From positions 1 to 6,867 of the forward strand of contig CANJXD010000320.1 in NCBI GenBank assembly GCA_947478535.1: 6,867 nt of DNA. The letters are read 5' to 3'. The stretch is from Acetobacteraceae bacterium. GTDB taxonomy: Bacteria; Pseudomonadota; Alphaproteobacteria; Acetobacterales; Acetobacteraceae. This document shows, piece after piece, positions 1 to 6,867 of this stretch. Made by a program: the position numbers and the translations under genes. The first letter of the stretch is position 1; each line of letters begins with the position of its first letter. The notes under the pieces were generated by a model. It saw only the letters and a program-made list of their open reading frames with translations, was not told the DNA's origin and did not search any database.

Positions 1-1603
1 CCCAGCGGCCTTCCACGCGGTCCCAGCACCCGGCGCGCGGGTCTGTCGTTTCCGCCACCAGGGCAGGCTTCTGCGGCTTGCCGCTGGTGGAACGCGGCAA
101 CGGCGTGTCGCGGTATCGCAGGAAGCGCGGCACCTTGAAACTCGCCAGGCGTTCGGCGCAATGCGCAATCACGCGGTCCGGCGGCAGCGCCGCGCCTTCC
201 TCCAGCACGATGAAGGCCTTCACTTCCTCACCGCGCGTCGCATCCGGCACCGGCACCACCGCGGCCTCGGCGATCCCGGGCAGCGACAGCAGCGCATTCT
301 CCACCTCGGTGGCGGAGATGTTCTCATTCGCGCGGCGCACCATTTCCTTGATGCGACCGACGATGGTGACGAAGCCGCGCGCATCCATCGTGGCGAGGTC
401 CCCGGTGCGGAACCAGTCGCCATGGAAGGCGGCGGCCGTTGCCTCCGGCTTGTTATGGTAGCCCAGCAGCAGCCCCGGCCCACGGAACAGCAATTCGCCG
501 GGCGTATCCGGCGGCAGCGTATGGCCATCGAGATCGGCGATGCGGGCTTCGCGGAAGGGGGCGGCGAGGCCGGTGCTGCCGCTGCCGGTCATCTCCCTCG
601 CGCCGATCGGCGTGAACAGGCCGAAGCCGATTTCCGTCATGCCGAAGCTGCTGCGCGCGGGAAAGCCGAAGCGATCTTCCAGCTCCGCATGCAGTTCCTT
701 GCGGTGGATGGAGAGGTTGCCGCGCAGCAGCGTGTTCTGCCGCTCCTTCGGGTCCGGGCCGTTGCGGATGATGACGTCCATCGGGAAAAAGCAGAAGTCG
801 ATCCGGTAGTCCCGCAGCCAATCCGTGAACTGCGTCAGGCTGAGATGCGGCGCCACGAACAGCGTTCCGCGGCTGAAGAAGGCCATCAGCATCAGCCATT
901 GCGGCGTCATGTAGAAGAACGGGTTGGGGGAAAGGATGCGGCGCAATACCAGCCCATCGCCATGCGCGTAGCCCAGCGCGCAGGTCAGCCAATAGCGTTG
1001 CGTCAGCAGGCATCCCTTCGGCAGGCCCGTGGTGCCGGACGTGTACTGGATGTTCATGAGGTCATCGAGCGCCGGATCTTGCTCCGCCACCCCTGGTGAC
1101 GCTGTCTCGTCCAGCAGCGCCTGCCAGCAAAGCTGGCCCGCGCGCGCCGCGCCAGCGACGATCGTAGCCGCCAGTGGCGGCAGCGCGACGGCGTCGAGCA
1201 CGGGCAGGAATTCATCGCGGAGGACAAGGAACTGCGCGCCGCTATCCTCCAGCAGGTAGCGCAGTTCATGCCCGGTGTAGCGGATATTCACCGGCACCAT
1301 CACCGCGCCGAGGCGCGCCAGTGCCAGCCAGGTGACGGGCATTTCCGGCACATTGGGCAGCATCACCGCCACCTTCGTGCCGCGCACCACGCCGCGGCGA
1401 TTGAGCGCTGCCGCCAAGCGGTCCACGCGCTGTCGCAATTCGGCATAGGTCAGCGTCAGTCCTGTGGCGATGAAATGCAGCGCGATCGCATCCGGCGCTT
1501 CCGCGGTCGCGGCATCCAGCAGGGCGCCGATATTGCGCGGCAGGTCCATCGCTTCGACGCGGCGGATTTGCGCCATGGCGGCGGGGCGCCAATCCTCATC
1601 CAT
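1..1603 (-). CDS. AMP-forming acyl-CoA ligase (CaiC/FadD-like), 3' end cut by the window
   Basis: Adenylate-forming ligase that would activate a carboxylic acid with ATP and transfer it to CoA in the cytoplasm. I translated the minus strand from ATG 1603-1601; 534 residues run to the window edge with no stop, so only the extreme C-terminus is missing. All core motifs are present: the P-loop YTSGTTGLPKG (residues 187-197), FGMTE (320-324), the ribose-binding TGD (400-402), the hinge GRIKE (416-420) and the C-terminal catalytic lysine in STSGKPQK (K509). An in-frame TGA at 1637-1639 (plus coordinates) leaves ATG 1603 as the first available ATG; GAGGG at 1616-1620 lies upstream at a somewhat long spacing of 12 bases. 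The overall pattern resembles crotonobetaine/carnitine-CoA ligase and other medium acyl-CoA ligases, but the substrate cannot be read from the sequence. Oddity: the usual GGEN after the hinge reads ANEN (425-428). It is transcribed away from the SDR gene. Family very secure, specificity open. Confidence 0.93.
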   Translation of the reverse strand, partial: MDEDWRPAAMAQIRRVEAMDLPRNIGALLDAATAEAPDAIALHFIATGLTLTYAELRQRVDRLAAALNRRGVVRGTKVAVMLPNVPEMPVTWLALARLGAVMVPVNIRYTGHELRYLLEDSGAQFLVLRDEFLPVLDAVALPPLAATIVAGAARAGQLCWQALLDETASPGVAEQDPALDDLMNIQYTSGTTGLPKGCLLTQRYWLTCALGYAHGDGLVLRRILSPNPFFYMTPQWLMLMAFFSRGTLFVAPHLSLTQFTDWLRDYRIDFCFFPMDVIIRNGPDPKERQNTLLRGNLSIHRKELHAELEDRFGFPARSSFGMTEIGFGLFTPIGAREMTGSGSTGLAAPFREARIADLDGHTLPPDTPGELLFRGPGLLLGYHNKPEATAAAFHGDWFRTGDLATMDARGFVTIVGRIKEMVRRANENISATEVENALLSLPGIAEAAVVPVPDATRGEEVKAFIVLEEGAALPPDRVIAHCAERLASFKVPRFLRYRDTPLPRSTSGKPQKPALVAETTDPRAGCWDRVEGRW

Positions 1604-1727
1604 CGGTTCGCCGTTCCCTCTGCTGCGTGCGTGACTTCAGGGCATCGGGGGCGCCGGCGCAAGACGTGGCCCTGGTCTTACGCCCGAGGCTGTGCCGATA
1701 TCCCGCCCGCAACACCGGAAGCCTCCG
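1604..1727. other. Divergent intergenic region between ligase and SDR genes
   Basis: This 124-bp gap should hold promoters for both outward-facing genes. I find no convincing -35/-10 pair on either strand. It contains a GC-only perfect 10-bp palindrome GCGCCGGCGC (1651-1660), which is unremarkable in DNA this GC-rich. It also contains CCGATATC (1695-1702), which recurs at 2501-2508 in front of the IclR gene. GGAAG at 1717-1721 is a plausible ribosome binding site for the SDR, 6 bases before its ATG. No terminator or small gene is visible. Confidence 0.5.
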
Positions 1728-2429
1728 ATGACCGATCCGCATCGCCCCCAGCCTTCCACCCGGCACGCCGTCATCACCGGCGCCAGTTCCGGCATCGGGG
1801 CGACCATTGCGCGCCAGTTGCTGGACGAAGGCTGGCGGGTCACCGGGCTGAGCCGCACAAGGCCGGATTGGACCGATGCGCGTTACGATCATCGGGCCGT
1901 CGATCTGCTGGACCCCGCCGCGCTGCTGCCAGCGGTGGAAGGGCTGCTGCCCACCGCCTTCGTCCACGCCGCCGGCATCACCCGCGCGGAATCGCTCGGC
2001 GCCATGCAGCCGGAAACCGGGGAGACGCTGTGGCGCCTGCATGTCGATGCCGCGGCGCGGCTGGCGGATGCGCTGGTGCCGCGCATGGCCGCGGGCGGGC
2101 GCGTGGTGCTGATCGGCAGCCGGACCTCCGCCGGTGTCGCTGGCCGCAGCTACTACTCCGCCACCAAGGCCGCGCTGGCGAGCATGGCGCGGGCCTGGGC
2201 GGCGGAACTCGCCCCGCGCGGCATCACGGTGAATGTCGTGGCGCCGGGGGTGACGGATACGCCGATGCTGCGCGACCCCGCGCGCGCCCATCTGAAGCCG
2301 AAGGCGCCGCCCATTGGCCGCTACATCGCGCCGGAGGAAGTGGCGGCGCTGGCCTGCTTCCTGCTCGGCCCGATGGCCGGCGCCATCACCGGCCAGCAGA
2401 TCATGATCTGCGGCGGCGCTTCGCTGTAG
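1728..2429 (+). CDS. Short-chain dehydrogenase/reductase (classical SDR)
   Basis: A 233-residue NAD(P)-dependent oxidoreductase with one Rossmann domain, a normal size for classical SDRs (about 230-260). The cofactor motif TGASSGIG is at residues 17-24. HAAG (80-83) replaces the usual NNAG. The active site is YSATK, with Y143 and K147, and S131 is the likely catalytic serine. A PG motif (173-174) follows in the usual place, and the C-terminus ITGQ...GGASL is typical. Beta strand 2 ends in LSR (41-43) with no acidic residue, which favours NADP(H); this is inference. ATG 1728 was chosen over GTG 1692 because it has GGAAG six bases upstream and gives the normal short N-terminus. Two active-site deviations: D107 stands where the catalytic Asn (VN) is expected, and the Ser-Tyr spacing is 12 rather than 13. 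Automatic annotation would probably call it a 3-oxoacyl-ACP reductase-like protein. The true substrate is unknown, and its link to the acid-sugar operon downstream is only by proximity. Confidence 0.9.
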   Translation: MTDPHRPQPSTRHAVITGASSGIGATIARQLLDEGWRVTGLSRTRPDWTDARYDHRAVDLLDPAALLPAVEGLLPTAFVHAAGITRAESLGAMQPETGETLWRLHVDAAARLADALVPRMAAGGRVVLIGSRTSAGVAGRSYYSATKAALASMARAWAAELAPRGITVNVVAPGVTDTPMLRDPARAHLKPKAPPIGRYIAPEEVAALACFLLGPMAGAITGQQIMICGGASL

Positions 2430-2439
2430 CGGACAGTTC

Positions 2440-2469
2440 TTGACGCACGAGGGCGTGGGGCGGTAGGTG
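2440..2469 (+). promoter_or_regulatory. Weak sigma-70-like promoter candidate for the IclR operon
   Basis: TTGACG (2440-2445) matches the -35 consensus at five of six positions. The best-placed -10 hexamer, TAGGTG at 2464-2469 with an 18-bp spacer, is poor. If used, transcription would start close to the palindrome cluster at 2475-2510, a position suited to repression. The candidate rests on the -35 box and its placement only. Confidence 0.25.
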
Positions 2470-2474
2470 TTCGT

Positions 2475-2510
2475 GGAAATTCCGAACAAAAGTTCGGAAT
2501 CCGATATCGG
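2475..2510. promoter_or_regulatory. Palindrome cluster, probable IclR-family operator
   Basis: Three abutting or overlapping dyads occupy 36 bases. GGAA-A-TTCC is at 2475-2483. A perfect 9-bp inverted repeat has arms ATTCCGAAC (2479-2487) and GTTCGGAAT (2492-2500) around an AAAA spacer. A perfect palindrome CCGATATCGG lies at 2501-2510. The first two overlap and the third directly abuts the second. The tract is AT-richer than its surroundings and sits 22 bases before the regulator's start codon. IclR-family proteins commonly bind such short interrupted palindromes near their own genes, so the regulator encoded immediately downstream is the natural ligand. The 9-bp hairpin could instead be a terminator for the SDR gene, but no T-run follows it and a third, separate palindrome adjoins it, so an operator is preferred. 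Confidence 0.6.
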
Positions 2511-2531
2511 GCAGGAAGGCATCACCACGGA

Positions 2532-3422
2532 ATGAGCCTCGCGCGGGAGAACCGGCCGATGGAGGCCAGGACGCGGGAGGGCGTTGCCGCCAGCGTGGGG
2601 CGTCCGGGGCGGGCCTTGGACAACCCGAAAAACCAGGTGCAGTCCGTCGCCAAGGTCTTCGCCGTCCTCCGCAGCTTCACCGCCGACCACCCCGAGCAGA
2701 CGATGGCGGAGGTCGCGGCGCGATCGGGCCTGGACCGCGGCACCGCTTATCGCCTTGTGCACACGCTTGCGGATCTTGGCCATCTGCGGGCGGTGCCGCA
2801 GACGCGCCGCTTTCGGCTGACGCTGAAATGCCTCGAACTCGGCTTCGCCGCGCTGACGGCCGATGACCTGCCCGGCCACGCCACGCCCCTGCTGCGGGAG
2901 ATCGTGCCCACCCATGCCGACGCCGCCTCCCTCGGCGTGCTGGAGAAGGGGGAGGTCGTCTATCTCGCGCGGGTCGAGGCGGGGCTGGAACGCCATGGCC
3001 TTGTGCGCCGCGCCGGCACGCGGATCGGTGCCTATGCCACCGCGCTCGGCCAGGCGATGCTGGCCTTCCTGCCGGTGGAGGAACAGCGCGCGCAACTGGC
3101 GGCCGTGCCGCTGGTGATGCTCTCGGAGCGCACGCTGACGGATGTGACGACGCTGCTGGAACGCCTCGCCGTCGTGCGGGCGCAGGGCTACGCGGTCTCG
3201 GATGGGGAGAATGCCTTCGGGCTGCGGACCGTCGCGGCGCCAGTGCTGGATGCGGCCGGGCGTCCCATAGCCGGCATCAGCATGACCATCGCCGCGACAC
3301 GCTGCCCGATCGAGGATTTCGTCGCCGATGCGGTGCCGGAGGCGATGCGCATCGCGGCGGAGTTGGGGGAGGGTGTGCGCCTTTCCCTCGGTGCCATCGC
3401 CGTCACGCGCGGGGCGCGATGA
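2532..3422 (+). CDS. IclR-family transcriptional regulator, first gene of the acid-sugar operon
   Basis: A 296-residue regulator with a winged helix-turn-helix at about residues 37-98; the likely recognition segment is GLDRGTAYRLVHTL (66-79). The IclR effector-binding domain follows (about 112-290), with the family signatures VVYLARVE (142-149), GTRIGAYATALGQAMLA (162-178) and a late AAPVLDAAGRPIAGISMTI segment (235-253). The pattern resembles PcaR/PobR-type members more than the glyoxylate-type IclR. The first ~34 residues are a poorly conserved tail. Start: ATG 2532 has AGGAAGG (2513-2519) 12 bases upstream. ATG 2559 (287 residues) has GGGAGA at a better spacing of 8 and is a real alternative. 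Its stop overlaps the next gene's start by four bases, so it is translated with the catabolic enzymes. It probably controls this operon from the palindromes at 2475-2510, in response to a tetronate-like effector (inference). Confidence 0.93.
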   Translation: MSLARENRPMEARTREGVAASVGRPGRALDNPKNQVQSVAKVFAVLRSFTADHPEQTMAEVAARSGLDRGTAYRLVHTLADLGHLRAVPQTRRFRLTLKCLELGFAALTADDLPGHATPLLREIVPTHADAASLGVLEKGEVVYLARVEAGLERHGLVRRAGTRIGAYATALGQAMLAFLPVEEQRAQLAAVPLVMLSERTLTDVTTLLERLAVVRAQGYAVSDGENAFGLRTVAAPVLDAAGRPIAGISMTIAATRCPIEDFVADAVPEAMRIAAELGEGVRLSLGAIAVTRGAR

Positions 3423-4500
3423 TGCTGCGCCTGATCGCCGATGACCTGACCGGCGCGCTCGACAGCGCCGCGGAATTCGCCGGGGATTTCGGCGCGGTGC
3501 GCGTGGCCTGGCAGCCCGGCGGGGATGGCAGCTTGGCGCTCGATTCCGGCACGCGGGAGGCGACGCGCGATACCGCGTTGTTCGCGCTGCGTGGCCTGGC
3601 GCCGGCGTTGGATGGCGCTGCCATCGCCTTCAAGAAGATCGACAGTCTGCTCCGCGGCCATCCCGCGGCGGAGCTTGCCGCCTGTCTCGGTGGGTTCCGC
3701 CACTGCGTGATCGCTCCGGCCTTCCCCGCGATGGGCAGGGTGACGCGCGGCGGAACGCAGTATGCGCGGGATGCCGAAGGCGGTTGGGTGCAGTGCGGCG
3801 CCCTGCCGGAATTGCTGGCGCGGGAGGGCATTGTCGCGCGTGTGGCGACGGCCGATGCCGCGCTGCCCGATGGTGTTTCCATTCTCGATGCGGATATCGA
3901 GGCGGATCTGGCGCGCGTCGTTGCCTGCGGGCGCGCAGCGCCAGGGGCCGTGCTGTGGTGCGGCAGCGGTGGACTCGCAGCGGCGCTCGCCACGCGGCCG
4001 TCACCGCGCGATGCGACGCTGCGTGGCCCGGTGCTCGGCCTGCTGGGCTCGGACCAGCCGATCGCCGCGCGGCAATTCGCGGCCTGCGGCCCGCTTGCGT
4101 TGCGCATCCCGGATGGTGGCGCCGACAGCGCGCGCCGCCTCGCCACGCTGATGCAGGCGCAAGGCGCTGCCTTCGCGGCGTTCGCGCTGCCGGAGGGGAC
4201 GGCGCGGGACGCCGCCGCCCGCCACATCGCGCGCGCTTTGCAGGATCTGGTTCGCGCCATCCCGCGCCCTGGCACGCTCGTCGTGACTGGCGGCGAGACT
4301 CTGCGCGCGCTCTGCGCCGCGCTGGGCGCCGTGGCGATCGAGGCGACGGGCATTCTCGCCCCCGGGCTGCCGCGGGCGCGCCTGGTCGGCGGCGCCTGGG
4401 ACGGCGTCAGCCTGATTTCGAAATCCGGCGCCTTTGGCGGGGAGGCGCTGTGGCGCGATCTGCTGGCGGCGAATGGCTTCTGCACGGGAACACAAGCGGC

Positions 4501-4504
<4 letters not shown>
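3419..4504 (+). CDS. DUF1537 four-carbon acid-sugar kinase
   Basis: ATP-dependent kinase of the DUF1537 (OtnK/DtnK) family, whose characterised members phosphorylate the 4-OH of threonate, erythronate or 3-oxo-tetronates in the cytoplasm. The N-terminal substrate domain shows DDLTGALD (8-15), FKKIDSLLRGH (71-81) and APAFPAMGR (99-107), followed by CGSGGLAAAL in the middle. The C-terminal nucleotide domain shows LVVTGGETLRAL (287-298) and the phosphate-binding KSGAFG (335-340). At 361 residues it is shorter than the usual ~400-430. The normally conserved IDSTLRG reads IDSLLRG here (L77). Start: ATG 3419 gives a four-base ATGA overlap with the regulator's stop. The adjacent ATG 3422 is better spaced (7 bases) from GGGG at 3411-3414 and may be the true start. 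The pairing with PdxA2 downstream supports 4-phosphorylation of a D-threonate-like acid; the exact stereoisomer is not determined. Confidence 0.9.
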
Positions 4505-5516
<1,012 letters not shown>

Positions 5517-5520
<4 letters not shown>

Positions 5521-6647
5521 CCGACCTTCTCCGTCCCATCGAGATCCTGCGCCCGAACCGCATCGAATTCGGTGCCGGCATTGTGGGCCTTGTCGGCCAG
5601 TGGGCGCGCGAACAGGGCATCACCCGGACGCTGGTCATCAGCGGCGGTTTCAATGCGAGGCGCGTGGATGTGCTGGGACTGCCAGGGGAGGTGACGGTCT
5701 TCGGCAACGTGAAGCCGGAGCCGGACCTGCCGAACCTGAATGCCGCGCTGGCACTGGCGGACCAGGTGAAGCCGCAGCTGGTCGTCGGCTTCGGTGGTGG
5801 CAGCGCGCTCGATCTCGCCAAGCTTGTCGCCGTGCTGCCGGGCAGCGGGCAGACGCTGCACGAGGTGGTGGGGCCGGAGAAGGTGCGCGGCCGCGTCGTG
5901 AAGCTCGTGCAGGTGCCGACCACGGCCGGCACGGGCAGCGAGGCCGGCACGCGGTCGCTCGTCACCGATCCCACGACGGAACAGAAGCTCGCGGTGCAGA
6001 GCCGGTTCATGCTGGCGGACCTCGCCGTGATCGACCCCGAGCTGACGATAAGCGTCCCCGCCGCCGTCACCGCCGCGACGGGCGTGGATGCGATGGCGCA
6101 TTGCACGGAAGCCTTCACCAGCAAGCGCGCGCATCCGCTGATCGACCTCTACGCGCTGGAAGGCATCCGCCTTGTCGGCCGCTACCTCGCGCGCGCCGTG
6201 GCCGATGGCACGGACAAGGAAGCGCGGGCGGGGCTGATGCTGGCCTCGCTCTATGGGGGCTATTGCCTCGGCCCGGTGAACACCACGGCGGGGCATGCGG
6301 TGGCCTATCCGCTCGGCACGCGCCAGCACATCGCGCATGGCCACGCCTGCGCGCTGATCTTCCCGCATACGCTGGCCTTCAACGCGCCCGCCATGTTGGA
6401 GAAGACGGCGCTGGTGCTGCAGGCCCTCGGCCTGCCCGCGAGCAGCGAGGAATCCGTGGTGCGCGCCAGCACGCATGAGTTCTGCGCGAAGCTGGGGATC
6501 GAGATGCGGCTTTCCGCCCTCGGTGTGGCGGAAGCCTCGCTCGAATCCATGGCCGCCGAGGCGCACGCCATTCGTCGCCTGCTGGATTTCAACCCGCGCG
6601 ACATCAGCGCGGCCGAGATCCCCGCGCTTTATCGCCGCGCCTATTGA
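5517..6647 (+). CDS. Iron-containing (group III) alcohol dehydrogenase
   Basis: A 376-residue NAD(P)-dependent dehydrogenase of the Fe-ADH/FucO-type superfamily, a normal length. The N-terminal nucleotide-binding half shows GFGGGSALDLAK (91-102) and PTTAGTGSE (134-142). The C-terminal helical half carries the metal set D191, H195, H260 and H274, whose spacing closely matches FucO (D196, H200, H263, H277). At the place of the catalytic FucO His267 there is Tyr264 (HAVAYPLG). I believe this is common in one branch of the family, so the enzyme is probably active. ATG 5517 overlaps the pdxA2 stop by four bases and has GGGAG (5505-5509) seven bases upstream; longer in-frame starts would run far into pdxA2. 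Its role is inferred from the operon: it may oxidise or reduce a small hydroxy-aldehyde or keto acid on the way to the tetronate. Maleylacetate reductases also belong to this superfamily, but nothing here points to aromatic breakdown. Confidence 0.92.
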
Positions 6648-6651
6648 GGGG
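6646..6651 (+). promoter_or_regulatory. Ribosome binding site overlapping the alcohol dehydrogenase stop codon
   Basis: GAGGGG is the strongest Shine-Dalgarno match of the operon. It begins inside the TGA stop (6645-6647) and ends seven bases before ATG 6659. It fixes the start of the last gene and shows that this gene belongs to the same message, with efficient independent or re-initiating translation. Confidence 0.7.
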
Positions 6652-6658
6652 ACCGACG

Positions 6659-6867
6659 ATGGATACCGGCATCATCGACAAGCCCGAGACCCTGGCCGCC
6701 GCCCCCGGCGACGAAGCGCGGCTGGAATGCTTCATCCCGACGCCCTGCGTGCAGAACCACGCCGCCTTCCTGATGGAATTGCCGGGCGGTGACCTCGGCT
6801 GCGTCTGGTTCGGCGGCACGCAGGAAGGTGTGCCGGATATCTCCGTCCGCTTCTCCCGCCTCGCCGC
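6659..6867 (+). CDS. Sialidase-like (BNR-repeat) protein, N-terminal fragment
   Basis: Sixty-nine codons from ATG 6659 stay open to the window end, so this is a 5' partial gene. After an ~18-residue acidic leader, the protein reads CVQNHAAFLMELPGGDLG (residues 30-47), then CVWFGGTQEGVPDISVRFSR. This is the first blade of the bacterial sialidase/neuraminidase-like beta-propeller family (BNR_2 type), in which the usual pattern is HA..L.ELP.G.L...WFGGT.EG..D. There is no hydrophobic signal peptide, so a cytoplasmic location is expected, unlike secreted sialidases. Twelve base pairs separate it from the alcohol dehydrogenase gene, and its strong ribosome binding site GAGGGG overlaps that gene's stop. 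Relatives are usually named exo-alpha-sialidase, but the context is sugar-acid catabolism, so sialic acid release is unlikely. A hydrolase or lyase acting on a small sugar-acid conjugate is a guess only. Confidence 0.8.
   Translation, partial: MDTGIIDKPETLAAAPGDEARLECFIPTPCVQNHAAFLMELPGGDLGCVWFGGTQEGVPDISVRFSRLA

Noticed and set aside
161..1099. 312-codon plus-strand frame opposite the CoA ligase
   Set aside because: The minus-strand frame carries every adenylate-forming motif; the plus-strand product is Arg/Ala/Glu-rich shadow sequence.
1651..1660. GCGCCGGCGC palindrome as an operator
   Set aside because: G/C-only palindromes of this length are expected by chance at this base composition, and it has no placement relative to a recognisable promoter.
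1268..2443. 391-codon plus-strand frame overlapping the ligase start and the SDR gene
   Set aside because: It is out of frame with the SDR, whose own frame has the full Rossmann and YxxxK motifs. The start of this frame lies inside the ligase gene.
2479..2500. Rho-independent terminator for the SDR gene
   Set aside because: The hairpin arms are good (9 bp) but no T-run follows on either strand, and an adjoining independent palindrome suggests protein binding instead.
1596..3095. 499-codon open frame on the minus strand across the SDR gene, the operator region and the IclR gene
   Set aside because: It crosses two conserved plus-strand genes and their intergenic region, has low-complexity Arg/Gly/His-rich composition and shows no family motif.

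Overview
The window is very GC-rich, densely coded bacterial DNA. Nearly every codon ends in G or C, and long meaningless open frames lie opposite the real genes. Protein style and gene content suggest a proteobacterium, most likely an alphaproteobacterium of the Acetobacteraceae/Rhizobiales kind. That placement is an impression from the proteins, not a search result. There are no rRNA or tRNA genes, insertion sequences, CRISPR arrays or phage genes that I can see.

Layout. Positions 1603 to 1 on the minus strand hold an AMP-forming acyl-CoA ligase, CaiC/FadD-like and complete except for its last residues. A 124-bp divergent gap (1604-1727) separates it from a short-chain dehydrogenase/reductase (SDR, 1728-2429, plus strand). 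A 102-bp gap (2430-2531) follows. It carries a striking cluster of palindromes just upstream of an IclR-type regulator (2532-3422). Behind the regulator comes a tightly packed plus-strand series: a DUF1537 four-carbon acid-sugar kinase (3419-4504), a PdxA2-type 4-phospho-tetronate dehydrogenase (4501-5520), an iron-type alcohol dehydrogenase (5517-6647), and the start of a sialidase-like beta-propeller protein (6659 to beyond the window end).

How the genes fit together. DUF1537 kinase plus PdxA2 is the known pair for catabolism of D-threonate and related four-carbon sugar acids. The kinase phosphorylates O4, and PdxA2 oxidises C3 with loss of CO2 to give dihydroxyacetone phosphate. The IclR protein is the first gene of the operon, so it probably controls its own transcription and that of the enzymes through the palindromes at 2475-2510. 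The iron alcohol dehydrogenase and the sialidase-like protein are joined to this pair by translational coupling or a stop-overlapping ribosome binding site. They probably extend the pathway upstream, towards a substrate that cannot be named from the sequence. The ligase and SDR look like separate transcription units and may be unrelated.

The most interesting content is the five-gene coupled unit, which adds two enzymes of unassigned role to a known kinase/dehydrogenase core, and the compact palindromic control region in front of it.
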